Positions 53,668 to 62,770 of a stretch of 64,000 bases of DNA are shown here, piece after piece. Under the pieces are notes generated by a model, which was given only the letters and a program-made list of their open reading frames with translations, was not told the origin of the DNA and ran no database searches. This stretch comes from Marinobacter sp. F4206 (GTDB lineage: Bacteria > Pseudomonadota > Gammaproteobacteria > Pseudomonadales > Oleiphilaceae). The translations under genes and the position numbers were made by a program. How positions within the stretch are numbered: position 1 is the first letter of the stretch; each line of letters begins with the position of its first letter. Location: the NCBI RefSeq assembly GCF_019392195.1, contig NZ_JAHXKI010000002.1, positions 1,178,001 to 1,242,000 on the forward strand, given 5' to 3'.

Positions 53668-56600
53668 TGCGATTTACCGATATTTTTATCCACCGTCCGG
53701 TCCTGGCGACGGTGGTCAGTCTCCTGATCCTGCTGCTCGGTGCCCGTGCTGCCATGGAGATGGAGATCCGCCAGTACCCCGAGCTCGAAAGCACCACGGT
53801 GACCGTGACCACGGCCTACCCCGGCGCCAGCTCCGATCTGATCAAGGGCTTCATCACCACACCACTTCAGCAGGCCATTGCCGAAGCCAGTGGCATCGAC
53901 TACCTGACGTCCACCAGCTCCCAGGGTACCTCCACCATCGAAGCCAAAATGGTGCTCAACTACGACGCCAACGCGGCCCTGGCGGAGATCCAGGCCAAGG
54001 TCGCCAGTCAGCGTAATGTGCTGCCGGCTGAAGCCCAGGATCCGGTGATCACCTCCACCACCGGTGACTCCACGGCGTTGATGTACATCGCCTTCTACAG
54101 CAGCGAAATTGGGGTTCCTCAGATTTCCGACTACCTGACCCGCGTGGTGCAGCCCAAGCTGCAGGCGTTACCGGGGGTTGGCAAGGCCGACCTGATCGGC
54201 CGCAAGTTTGCGCTTCGGGTCTGGCTCGATCCGGAACGGCTGGCGGCGGTCGACATGACCCCGCCGGAGGTGGTTGCCAAACTCCGCGCCAACAACTATC
54301 AGGCGGCTGTGGGCAACACCAAGGGTCAGTACACCGAGATCAGCATGACCAGCGACACCGATGTCGCCGATCCGGACCAGTTCCGCAACCTGGTGGTGAA
54401 GCAGTCCGGCAGCACCCAGATCCGCCTGCAGGACATTGCCCGGGTGGAACTGGGGTCTGAATCCTACAATCAGCTTGCCCTCTACAAGGGCGACCCGGCG
54501 ACCTACGTCGCCATCGAACTGGCACCGGGCGCTAACCCCCTCACCGTCGCCGGCCTGGTCAAGGATTCCCTCCCGGACATCGAAAGCCAGTTGCCCTCGG
54601 GCCTGAATGCCCGTCTGGCCTATGACGCCTCCGACTTCATCGAGGATTCCATCAACGAGGTCATCAAGACCCTGCTGGAAGCGCTGGTGATCGTGCTGGT
54701 GGTGGTCTTCCTGTGCCTCGGTTCCATCCGCGCATCCATCGTGCCGTCCGTGGCGGTTCCCCTGTCACTGGTCGGCGGCGCCTTTATCATGCTGATGTTC
54801 GGCTTCTCCCTGAACCTGCTGACCCTGCTGTCCATGGTTCTGGCCATCGGCCTGGTGGTCGACGACGCCATCATCGTCGTTGAAAACGTGCATCGTCACA
54901 TCGAACAGGGGGAGACCCGGTTCGATGCCGCTATCAAGGGCGCCCGGGAGATGGCGGTACCGATCATCGCCATGACCACGACGCTGGTGGCGGTATACGC
55001 ACCCATCGGGTTCATGGGCGGCCTGGTCGGCTCGCTGTTCACCGAGTTCGCCTTCACTCTGGCCGGCGCGGTGGTGATTTCCGGCGTTGTCGCCTTGACC
55101 CTGTCACCGATGTTGTCTGGCCTGGTACTGAAGCCCCACGGCAATCCGGGCAAGTTCGAAGGGCTGGTGGAGCGCAGCTTCAACGGCTTGTCCAACGGTT
55201 ATAGGAAAGCGCTCAGCTCGCTGATGGAGACCAAGTCTGTCGTCATCTTCTTCGCGGTTGTCGTGCTCGGTTCCATCTACTTCATGGCCATGATGAGCCA
55301 GAACGAGCTGGCCCCGACCGAGGACCAGGGCATCCTGTTCTATCAGGGCCTCGGACCACAGACCGCCACTCTCGACTACCTCACCGAACACGGTGACGAA
55401 ATCCAGACCCGGATGTCGGAGCTGCCCGGGTACGAGGAAGACTTTATGATCATCGGCTTCACCGGGCCGAATGCGGTCTTCGGCGGCTTTAAGCTGGCAC
55501 CGTGGAGTCAGCGGGAAATTACCCAGTTCGAAGTCCAGCCCCAACTGGATGCCGAACTCAAGCAAGTCACAGGTCTGCAGACGGCCGTATTCCCGAGGCC
55601 GTCGCTCCCGGGTTCCGGTGGCGGCCTGCCGTTCCAGTTCGTGATCACCACCGGCAACAGTTACGAACAGTTGAACCAGGTAGCCGACGAACTGCTCGGC
55701 AAGGCCATGGGCAGCGGCAATTTCATGTTCCTGCAAAAATCGATCAACTTTGACCGGCCAGTCACCCGCATCCATGTCGATCGGGACCGTGTCGCTGATC
55801 TCGGGCTGTCCATGCAGGACGTTGGCCAGGCTCTCTCGAGTATGCTGGGTGGCGGCTACATCAACCGCTTCAGCATGGAAGGCCGCTCCTATCAGGTGAT
55901 CCCGCAGGTTGACCAGCAGTTCCGCCTGGACGCGCAGGCCCTGAGCGATTATTACATCCGCGCCGACACCGGTGAGCTGGTTCCCCTGGGCAGTGTGGTC
56001 AGTTTCAGCAACGATGTGGAACCGTCCAACCGGACCCAGTTCAACCAGCAGAACTCGCTGACCCTTCAGGGCGTGGTCATGCCGGGCGTGGCGGCCGGTA
56101 CCGCCATGGACTACATGGAAAAGACCGCCGACGAGGTGTTCCCGCAAGGCTTCAGCTACGACTACACCGGCCAGAGCCGGCAGCTGGCAACCCAGGGCAG
56201 CGCGCTGGTGGTGACCTTCTTCCTGTCGTTGCTGGTGATCTATCTGGTGCTGGCGGCCCAGTTCGAGAGCTGGCGCGATCCGTTCATCATTCTGGTGTCG
56301 GTGCCCATGTCGGTGGCCGGTGCGATGGCCTTTATCGTGCTTGGCTTCGCCAGCATGAACATTTACACCCAGGTGGGACTGATCACCCTGATCGGCGTGG
56401 TCTCCAAGAACGGGATACTGATCGTGGAATTCGCCAACCAGCTACAGGTCGAACGGGGCCTGGACAAGGTCAAGGCGGTGATCGAGGCGGCGGCGATCCG
56501 GCTGCGTCCGATCATCATGACCTCGCTGGCGCTGATCTTCGCCATGGTACCGCTGCTGATTGCCATCGGCCCGGGCGCGGAAAGCCGCTTCGCCATCGGC

Positions 56601-56705
56601 CTAACCATCAGCGCCGGTCTGGGTATAGGCACCCTGTTCACCATCTTTGTGTTGCCGGCGTTCTACATTTTGCTCGCACGCGATCACAACAAGGCCGGTC
56701 ACTGA
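53667..56705 (+). CDS. RND multidrug efflux permease (HAE1 family)
   Basis: 1012 residues with the duplicated layout of 12 spans and two large periplasmic loops. The N-terminus MRFTDIFIHRPVLATVV and the proton-relay helix GLVVDDAIIVVENVHRH (Asp-Asp) in TM4 are diagnostic; LVVFLCLGSIRASIVPSVAVP-type and LVVYLVLAAQFESW-like boundaries are visible. Closest in feel to MexI/MexW-type pumps. Probably exports dyes, antibiotics or metabolites. The AraC regulator gene is convergent beyond the terminator. Confidence 0.95.
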   Translation: MRFTDIFIHRPVLATVVSLLILLLGARAAMEMEIRQYPELESTTVTVTTAYPGASSDLIKGFITTPLQQAIAEASGIDYLTSTSSQGTSTIEAKMVLNYDANAALAEIQAKVASQRNVLPAEAQDPVITSTTGDSTALMYIAFYSSEIGVPQISDYLTRVVQPKLQALPGVGKADLIGRKFALRVWLDPERLAAVDMTPPEVVAKLRANNYQAAVGNTKGQYTEISMTSDTDVADPDQFRNLVVKQSGSTQIRLQDIARVELGSESYNQLALYKGDPATYVAIELAPGANPLTVAGLVKDSLPDIESQLPSGLNARLAYDASDFIEDSINEVIKTLLEALVIVLVVVFLCLGSIRASIVPSVAVPLSLVGGAFIMLMFGFSLNLLTLLSMVLAIGLVVDDAIIVVENVHRHIEQGETRFDAAIKGAREMAVPIIAMTTTLVAVYAPIGFMGGLVGSLFTEFAFTLAGAVVISGVVALTLSPMLSGLVLKPHGNPGKFEGLVERSFNGLSNGYRKALSSLMETKSVVIFFAVVVLGSIYFMAMMSQNELAPTEDQGILFYQGLGPQTATLDYLTEHGDEIQTRMSELPGYEEDFMIIGFTGPNAVFGGFKLAPWSQREITQFEVQPQLDAELKQVTGLQTAVFPRPSLPGSGGGLPFQFVITTGNSYEQLNQVADELLGKAMGSGNFMFLQKSINFDRPVTRIHVDRDRVADLGLSMQDVGQALSSMLGGGYINRFSMEGRSYQVIPQVDQQFRLDAQALSDYYIRADTGELVPLGSVVSFSNDVEPSNRTQFNQQNSLTLQGVVMPGVAAGTAMDYMEKTADEVFPQGFSYDYTGQSRQLATQGSALVVTFFLSLLVIYLVLAAQFESWRDPFIILVSVPMSVAGAMAFIVLGFASMNIYTQVGLITLIGVVSKNGILIVEFANQLQVERGLDKVKAVIEAAAIRLRPIIMTSLALIFAMVPLLIAIGPGAESRFAIGLTISAGLGIGTLFTIFVLPAFYILLARDHNKAGH

Positions 56706-56713
56706 GCGGCCTG

Positions 56714-56756
56714 AAAAAAAGCCCGGCCACCGAGAGGTGAGCCGGGTTTTTTATTT
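56714..56756. terminator. Terminator after the RND permease
   Basis: AAAAAAAGCCCGGC and GCCGGGTTTTTT pair around a 13-nt loop; usable in both directions towards the convergent AraC gene. Confidence 0.9.
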
Positions 56757-56771
56757 TTGGGCCCCAGACCA

Positions 56772-57740
56772 TCAACCGACGGCCTCGTCCTGTGCCGACA
56801 GCCCCGCCGGGACCAGCAGATTCCGACGCCACTGAACCGTCTCACTCGGAAGCTCCCCGAAATGCCGGCGGTACAGGGCCGCGAACCGACCAAGGTGGGA
56901 AAAGCCCTCATCGGCGGCGTACCAGGAAATGTGGGGCAACTCGCACCGGCAATCCACCAGCCGCCGCCTGACCCTCAATAACCGGCAACGCTGAAAGAAC
57001 CGATAGGGCGTCATTCCGGTTTCCCGCTTCATCAGGTAAAAAAGATTACGCTCACTGACCCCTGAATGACTGGCAAGTTCATGAAGGTCAAACTCCCAGT
57101 TGGGTTCAAGCTGGATCTTGCGGATCACCCGAATCAGTCGACGGTCCGGTTCCGGTCGGTCGGGTACTGCAATGGCTTGTCCGGTCTCGAATTTCGCTTT
57201 CAGACTACGGAACAGATCCCGGGTCATGGCCCGGGCATGTCCGTCATCCAGAAAAAAACCGGCCCGGAACAGGTAATTGGTAACAAGGCAGTTCACGTCA
57301 GACAGGCAGCCATATTGGCCATCATCGACAAGCCGGCTCCGTTCTGCCGACGACAGCGCCAGATACATCACCTGGCTGCCCGCTGAGAGGGACAGGTTGA
57401 ACCGTGTTGCCGCTGGCACGACAGCTGGATTGTTCAATCGCGACCAGTGCAGGCTGTCTGAGGCAAACTCGACAACACCCTCAAGGGGCACAACCAGAGA
57501 CAGGTGTTCAGCCCGACCGCCAGCGATCTCCATATCCTGACTGGCGTAAATGCACGCAAGGTCCCCACCTTCCGCTTGCAGGGCAGAAAGGGCGCCCACT
57601 CCTTCCTGGCTTGCACCCCCGGTGCACTTGAGACGCTCGAAGCCGTATACCGTACGTAGTCCGGCCAGCCATTCCTCAAGGGAAGCGCGGTTCAGCCTCA
57701 AATAGGATTCAAGCTGGATTTCAGGCAGGTCACTGGTCAT
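56772..57740 (-). CDS. AraC family transcriptional regulator
   Basis: 322 residues. The N-terminal ~200 residues are a cupin-like sensing domain. The C-terminal ~100 residues carry two helix-turn-helix units (DLHELASHSGVSERNLFYLM and the AADEGFSHLGRFAALYRRHFG stretch, broken here as FSHLGRFAALYRRHFGELP). A 20-bp element found 54-73 bp upstream recurs before the two neighbouring signalling genes, suggesting autoregulation and control of those genes. The ligand is unknown. Confidence 0.9.
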   Translation of the reverse strand: MTSDLPEIQLESYLRLNRASLEEWLAGLRTVYGFERLKCTGGASQEGVGALSALQAEGGDLACIYASQDMEIAGGRAEHLSLVVPLEGVVEFASDSLHWSRLNNPAVVPAATRFNLSLSAGSQVMYLALSSAERSRLVDDGQYGCLSDVNCLVTNYLFRAGFFLDDGHARAMTRDLFRSLKAKFETGQAIAVPDRPEPDRRLIRVIRKIQLEPNWEFDLHELASHSGVSERNLFYLMKRETGMTPYRFFQRCRLLRVRRRLVDCRCELPHISWYAADEGFSHLGRFAALYRRHFGELPSETVQWRRNLLVPAGLSAQDEAVG

Positions 57741-57793
57741 AAATCAGGCTATCGGAGAGAAAGACCTATATGTAAACGATAGCCCGCCCCATC

Positions 57794-57813
57794 CCTAGCC
57801 AAATATTGCAAAA
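57794..57813 (-). promoter_or_regulatory. Shared 20-bp element, copy 1 (upstream of the AraC gene)
   Basis: Minus strand TTTTGCAATATTTGGCTAGG, 54-73 bp before the AraC-family start. Differs from copy 2 at one position. Confidence 0.65.
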
Positions 57814-57842
57814 GCCGGAAACCCCGCCCTCGAATTACGCTT

Positions 57843-59519
57843 TCATTGATACCCATCAAGTAGCAGCGGTTCTATTGCCGACCAGTTCCCCGGTCTGGCC
57901 ATCAGGTAACCCTGCCCCCGGTCACAGCCGAGTTCCCGGAGTTGACGGTATTGCGCCCGGGTCTCAACCCCCTCTGCGACCACGGTCAGCTCAAGCGCAT
58001 CCGCCATTCCCAGAATGGCGGACACAATGCGGGAGTCCTTACCGGCACCGCCCAGCCGCGTGATGAATTGCCGATCGATCTTGAGCACCTGGACCGGCAG
58101 GGCATGAAGGTAGGCAAGCGAGGAATAACCGGTGCCGAAGTCATCAATGGCCACGATCACACCCTGATCCCGCAACGCGCCGAGCCGGGCCAGGCAGGCT
58201 TTGGACAGATGCATCAGGTTGGTTTCGGTAATTTCTACCTCTGGCAACCAGCCCAGTTGTCGAATCCGGGATATCAGAGGGGCCAGCACTTCTACCAGAC
58301 GGGCATCCGGGATCTGTCTGGCCGAAAGATTTATCGCCAACGTTAAACCGGCCGGCAACGATGTCGACTCCTTGGGCAGGTCCTTCAGGATACACCGGAC
58401 CAGATGGCCGGTCAGTTCGTGAATGTGGCCGCGCTGCTCGGCAATGGGGATAAAATCAGCCGGAGGAACGGCGCCCAACTCCGGATGAGTCCAGCGCAGC
58501 AAAACCTCGAGGCCGGCGACGGCTCCGGTCGCCAGAGTGTATTGTGGCTGGAACACCACCGAGAATTCCTCCGGCGCGGTCTTCAGGGAGGCCATCAGCG
58601 CCTCCGAAACCCGCTGTTTATAGTTCCCCTGTTCGTTGTCCAACTCGCTGTAGATCCGGTAACACGCTCTACCCGCCATTTTCGCCATGTACATTGCCCG
58701 GTCGGCATTCTGCAAAAGCTCGCTGCCCGACCTGCCATGAAGAGGGTGCAAAGCCGCGCCCACCGATGCGGACAGAAAATACTCCCGATTGTCAGCCACC
58801 AGGGGCGCGCGAAAGATGTTAATCATGCGCTGACAGACTCCCTCAAGCTCATTCCGGGAATTCAGTTCAATGATTGCGGCAAATTCGTCTCCCGACAGTC
58901 TGGCTACCACGTCGCCGACACGCAGGCAGCTTCGGATACTGAGGGCGGCCTGTTGCAACACCCGGTCACCACAGTCATGACCATGCAGGTCATTGACCGA
59001 CTTGAAAAAGTCCAGATCGATATACAGCACCGCAAAGCAGGCATGGTTCCTCGGCCGCTGAGCGACCCTGGCCCGCAGGAATTCCTGAAACAGCGACCGG
59101 TTGGGCAACTCAGTCAGGGGGTCGTAGTATGCCAGCGACGCCAGACGCTCCTGGCCCGCGGTCACATCACCGACATCCATGAACACGCCAGCGAGCAGAC
59201 GCTGTTGATCGTCTTCCACCGGATAGATACTTAACCACTGCGGATAGGCCTCGCCGCTCTTCCGGCGATTCCAGATGAGTCCCTCCCATCGGCCGTTCCG
59301 ATTGAGAGATTGCCACATCGAATGATAGAACTCCGGCGAATGCAGCCCCGAACTCAGGATCGAGGGAGCACGACCGAGAACCTCGTCGAGTTGATAGCCC
59401 GTCACTGACCGGAACATCCGGTTCACGTACGCAATTTTCGGTTCCGTGGTGGCCAGCATGATGGCGCGTGGGTGATTGTCCACCAGTGCCTTGAAGTCTT
59501 GTTTTTCTAATACCTGCAT
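57843..59519 (-). CDS. PAS-GGDEF-EAL c-di-GMP phosphodiesterase
   Basis: 558 residues, soluble. A PAS domain (about 5-125; IAYVNRMFRSVTGY) precedes GGDEF, whose signature is altered to RLSGDEF with an RVGD I-site five residues before it. The EAL domain is complete in catalytic residues: EVLLRW, NLSARQ, EITETN, IDDFGTGYSSL, LKIDRQF, AEGVET. Net phosphodiesterase activity is expected, with the GGDEF part sensing GTP. PAS may bind a cofactor or ligand. It shares its upstream element with the AraC gene and with the divergent chemoreceptor. Confidence 0.93.
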   Translation of the reverse strand: MQVLEKQDFKALVDNHPRAIMLATTEPKIAYVNRMFRSVTGYQLDEVLGRAPSILSSGLHSPEFYHSMWQSLNRNGRWEGLIWNRRKSGEAYPQWLSIYPVEDDQQRLLAGVFMDVGDVTAGQERLASLAYYDPLTELPNRSLFQEFLRARVAQRPRNHACFAVLYIDLDFFKSVNDLHGHDCGDRVLQQAALSIRSCLRVGDVVARLSGDEFAAIIELNSRNELEGVCQRMINIFRAPLVADNREYFLSASVGAALHPLHGRSGSELLQNADRAMYMAKMAGRACYRIYSELDNEQGNYKQRVSEALMASLKTAPEEFSVVFQPQYTLATGAVAGLEVLLRWTHPELGAVPPADFIPIAEQRGHIHELTGHLVRCILKDLPKESTSLPAGLTLAINLSARQIPDARLVEVLAPLISRIRQLGWLPEVEITETNLMHLSKACLARLGALRDQGVIVAIDDFGTGYSSLAYLHALPVQVLKIDRQFITRLGGAGKDSRIVSAILGMADALELTVVAEGVETRAQYRQLRELGCDRGQGYLMARPGNWSAIEPLLLDGYQ

Positions 59520-59591
59520 GGACCGTACCCCCGTGTCGATGAAACCGCCGTTGGCGGTTCAGCACTCAGGATAAGCAGGAAATGTCGCGAA

Positions 59592-59611
59592 CCTAGCCAC
59601 ATATTGCAAAA
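59592..59611 (-). promoter_or_regulatory. Shared 20-bp element, copy 2 (upstream of the GGDEF-EAL gene)
   Basis: Minus strand TTTTGCAATATGTGGCTAGG, 73-92 bp before the GGDEF-EAL start; 19 of 20 positions match copy 1. Confidence 0.65.
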
Positions 59612-59661
59612 TCGTGCCGGGATACGACCAAAGCACGAGAAAACGCGAGCGTATAGGCACT

Positions 59662-59681
59662 TTTTGCATTATTCGGATATG
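59662..59681 (+). promoter_or_regulatory. Shared 20-bp element, copy 3 (upstream of the chemoreceptor gene)
   Basis: Plus strand TTTTGCATTATTCGGATATG, 64-83 bp before the chemoreceptor start, matching copy 1 at 16 of 20 positions and in the sense orientation. Confidence 0.5.
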
Positions 59682-59697
59682 ACGCCCTGGCATACCC

Positions 59698-59705
59698 GCC
59701 GATAG
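59698..59705 (+). promoter_or_regulatory. FliA-like -10 element of the chemoreceptor gene
   Basis: GCCGATAG matches the sigma-28 -10 consensus GCCGATAA except for the last base, 40 bp before the ATG. The expected -35 (TAAA-like) is poor, so the call is weak, though chemoreceptor genes are usual sigma-28 targets. Confidence 0.4.
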
Positions 59706-59744
59706 TACTGGTAACAAAAATGACAAGGCCCACGAGGAGTTGCC

Positions 59745-61355
59745 ATGCGTCGGAATGAGCCCGTCACCCAGAGAGAGCTTCGGTACCCGGACCACTACCA
59801 CCTGATTACCACCACCAATCTGAAGGGACAGATTACCGCCGCCAATGAGGAGTTCGCAGAGGTTGCCGGATTTACCGTTCAGGAACTGCTCGGCCAACCC
59901 CACAACCTGATACGACACCCGGACATGCCGCCGGGCGCCTTCGAGGATCTCTGGCAAACCATCAGATCGGGCGAGTCCTGGCGAGGCATCGTCAAGAATC
60001 GCTGTAAAAACGGCGACCATTACTGGGTCGATGCCTTTGTCACCCCGATTCGAAAAGACGGCGAGATCGTCGAGTACCAGTCTGTGCGGACCCGACCAGC
60101 GGAGGCCCAGATCGAGAGGGCCGAGCGGGTCTATGCGCATTGGAACAAGGGCAAGGTGCCTCGGCGGTGCCTGGCGACCAGTCCGGCAATCACCTGGAAA
60201 CTGCTTTGTCTGTATGGCCTGCTCGCCGCCAGTCTTGCCGTTGTCGGCCTCTTTGAGCTGACCGCCGCGCACACCACTGTGATCCAGGTCCTGGTACTGC
60301 CCATCTTCGTGCTGCTGTACGTGATTACGCGCCCGTTCGTGTCTGTCGCCCGACAGGTGTGCTGCGAGACTCACCCGGCGATGCCATGGATCTACACTGG
60401 CAGGCGCGACGAGGCGGCCTGGATAGCCTATGACCGCGAAAAACGGGATGCCACCCTGCGAGCGGTATCGGCCCGCATGCACGCCAATATCGGAACGCTT
60501 TACGGACGCAAACAACGGACGGTCGAATGGGTCAACCATTCGGTCACCAGTATTCGTAGCCAGCAGGATGACATCCAGGTCATTACCCGGGCATTCGAAG
60601 AACTCGCCCAGTGCGTCAGCCGGGTCAGTGAGCTCACGACAAGAACCCACGACGCTACCCGTAATGCCGAAACGTCGGCCGGCCAATGCCGCCAGCAGAT
60701 GATCACCATGAATGAATCACTGTCCCGCCTCCGCGACCAGCTTTCAACCGCCAACACACGGATTGAGGCGCTGTCCGAGAAAAGTAACGCCATAGGCGTG
60801 GTGCTTGACGTCATCACCGACATCGCCGAGCAAACCAACTTGCTGGCACTGAACGCTGCCATTGAGGCCGCCCGGGCCGGTGATTCCGGTCGCGGCTTTG
60901 CCGTCGTGGCTGACGAAGTCCGTGGCCTTGCACAACGAACTCACGAATCGACCCGAAGGATCGAGACCATGATCGCGTCCCTGCAAGAGGAAACCCAGGG
61001 CGTGGTGGGTACCATTGGCGATGGCGTGCAATCCTGTGAACAGACCGCAGGCATGGCAGCAGAAGCCAGTGACGCTCTGAATGCCACCATGAGCGATATC
61101 GAGGTCATCGCCAGTTGCGCCCACGAAGTGGCGGGGGCGACGGAAGAGCAATCAGCACTGAGCTTACAGGTTGAGCAACAGGCCGCCCGCCTGATGGAGC
61201 TGGGCAATCACTCGGTGCGGAGCAGTGAAAGCGCGCGTGACGAATCCGAGCATCTGGGCACTAACGTGGACCAGGCCCAGCTTCTCACCAATCATTTCCT
61301 GCAGATGTTGAGCGACCGACAGACAGCGGACAAGTTTCCCAAGGCGGTGCAATAA
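59745..61355 (+). CDS. PAS-containing methyl-accepting chemotaxis protein (Aer-like)
   Basis: 536 residues. N-terminal PAS domain (about 15-115; [48 protein letters not shown]) as in the Aer aerotaxis receptor. One or two adjacent membrane spans follow (about 150-200), with no large periplasmic domain. The cytoplasmic signalling hairpin contains [20 protein letters not shown] at its tip. Likely senses redox or oxygen through FAD in the PAS domain and signals to CheA/CheW. Divergent from the GGDEF-EAL gene with a shared upstream element. Confidence 0.93.
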   Translation: MRRNEPVTQRELRYPDHYHLITTTNLKGQITAANEEFAEVAGFTVQELLGQPHNLIRHPDMPPGAFEDLWQTIRSGESWRGIVKNRCKNGDHYWVDAFVTPIRKDGEIVEYQSVRTRPAEAQIERAERVYAHWNKGKVPRRCLATSPAITWKLLCLYGLLAASLAVVGLFELTAAHTTVIQVLVLPIFVLLYVITRPFVSVARQVCCETHPAMPWIYTGRRDEAAWIAYDREKRDATLRAVSARMHANIGTLYGRKQRTVEWVNHSVTSIRSQQDDIQVITRAFEELAQCVSRVSELTTRTHDATRNAETSAGQCRQQMITMNESLSRLRDQLSTANTRIEALSEKSNAIGVVLDVITDIAEQTNLLALNAAIEAARAGDSGRGFAVVADEVRGLAQRTHESTRRIETMIASLQEETQGVVGTIGDGVQSCEQTAGMAAEASDALNATMSDIEVIASCAHEVAGATEEQSALSLQVEQQAARLMELGNHSVRSSESARDESEHLGTNVDQAQLLTNHFLQMLSDRQTADKFPKAVQ

Positions 61356-61403
61356 GGTAGGCTGGCGCTCCACCTTACTTTTACCGGGATCGATCGCCAA
61401 ACC

Positions 61404-61718
61404 GTGACTCTGGGAACCCTTTTCTGGCTGTTTTTAGCCGCCTTCGCCATCTGGTACTGGTGGCGCGCCAAAGCCATAAAGGACTTTGTACTCCAGGCTG
61501 CCCGTCGCTACTGCAAGACCATGGACGTCATGCTGCTGGATGACGCCGTCTACCTTCGCGGCATCTGGTTCAAACGGGACGCAAACGGCCGCGTGAGAGT
61601 CTGGCGCCGCTTCCTGTTTGACTTCACGTCGACCGGCGAAGAGCGCTATACCGGCCGTGTGATCATGCTCGGCCAGCGCATCCTGCATATGGAACTCGAG
61701 CCCCACCGCTTCTCCTGA
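61404..61718 (+). CDS. DUF3301 family small membrane protein
   Basis: 104 residues from GTG 61404; no ATG is available and the SD is weak (GGGATCGATC). One N-terminal span (LGTLFWLFLAAFAIWYWWRA), then a basic cytoplasmic domain with RVRVWRRFLFDFTSTGEERY and GQRILHMELEPHRF, which is the DUF3301 pattern. Function unknown. It lies 48 bp after the chemoreceptor gene and may be read through from it. Confidence 0.82.
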   Translation: MTLGTLFWLFLAAFAIWYWWRAKAIKDFVLQAARRYCKTMDVMLLDDAVYLRGIWFKRDANGRVRVWRRFLFDFTSTGEERYTGRVIMLGQRILHMELEPHRFS

Positions 61719-61836
61719 TCCTCCTCCCCCAAATGGGCGATTCCTCGTCCGCGCTTTCGCGCGAATAATCGTCGACGCATTAACGACCAATGGCCGCCAC
61801 CGAAGCGGTCGCCTACAAAAACAACAGGAGTTAATC

Positions 61837-62763
61837 ATGCGTATTCGAACTACCGCAGCCATTGCGCTGGGGCTTGTTATGCTGTCAGCCTCATTCCTTA
61901 CCCACGCCAGCTACACCCAGACCCGGTACCCGATCGTACTGGTCCACGGTGTCACCGGCTTCAATACCATCGGCGGGCTGGTCAACTACTTCCACACCAT
62001 CCCCTGGAACCTGGAACGCAGCGGTGCCAAGGTCTATTCCGCCAGCGTTTCCTTCGTCAACAGCAGTGAACAACGCGGTCAGCAACTGGCCAATTACGTC
62101 AACGGCCTGGGCCACTCCAGGGTCAACCTCATGGCCCACAGCCAGGGCGCACCCACGTCCCGGGTAACGGCATCGCTCATTCCCCACAAGATTGCCTCCA
62201 TCACCTCGATCGATGGCGTCAACAAGGGCTCGAAAGTGGCCGATGTGGTGCGCGGCATCATCCCGCCTGGCAGCTACGTTGAAGGCGGCGCACAAGCCAT
62301 CGCCAACGCCCTGGGCGATCTGGTGAACGCGCTTTCCGGCTCAAGCAACCCCCAGGATGGCGTGGCTGCCCTTGAGACCCTGACCACGCCAGGCACCACT
62401 GCGCTGAACGATGCCCTCGGCTGGAAGGGGGTGAACCGCTCCTCCTGCTCCGGCACCGACGAAAACGTCTGGATCAACGGCAATCGCATCAAGTACTTCT
62501 CGTGGACCGGCCGTTCTGTCTGGACCAACATTCTCGATGTTTCCGATCCGTTCCTGGGCATCACCTCACTGGCGTTCGGCAGCGAGCCCAACGACGGTCT
62601 GGTCGGCGTCTGCTCCACCAAAATGGGCAACGTGATCGGCACCCACTACTCCATGAACCATGTGGATGCCATCAACCACCTGTTCGGTGCCCGCTCCCTG
62701 TGGACCAATCCGGTATCGCTTTACCGGGCACAGGCCAACCGCCTGAAAAACCGCGGTCTGTGA
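61837..62763 (+). CDS. lip: Secreted triacylglycerol lipase, subfamily I.1/I.2 type
   Basis: 308 residues. Signal peptide cleaved after LTHA (about 24). Oxyanion segment YPIVLVHGVTGF; nucleophile elbow AHSQGA with Ser102; Asp253 in SEPNDGLVG and His275 in MNHVDAINH complete the triad; Cys204 and Cys259 can form the family disulfide. The elbow has Ala instead of Gly at both ends, a mild variation. Exported by Sec, folded in the periplasm by the downstream foldase, then secreted by type II secretion. AGGAG lies six bases before the ATG. Confidence 0.95.
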   Translation: MRIRTTAAIALGLVMLSASFLTHASYTQTRYPIVLVHGVTGFNTIGGLVNYFHTIPWNLERSGAKVYSASVSFVNSSEQRGQQLANYVNGLGHSRVNLMAHSQGAPTSRVTASLIPHKIASITSIDGVNKGSKVADVVRGIIPPGSYVEGGAQAIANALGDLVNALSGSSNPQDGVAALETLTTPGTTALNDALGWKGVNRSSCSGTDENVWINGNRIKYFSWTGRSVWTNILDVSDPFLGITSLAFGSEPNDGLVGVCSTKMGNVIGTHYSMNHVDAINHLFGARSLWTNPVSLYRAQANRLKNRGL

Positions 62764-62770
62764 GGCCGGC

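Noticed and set aside
55104..56147. 347-codon open frame on the minus strand
   Set aside because: Antisense to the RND permease; no recognisable domain.
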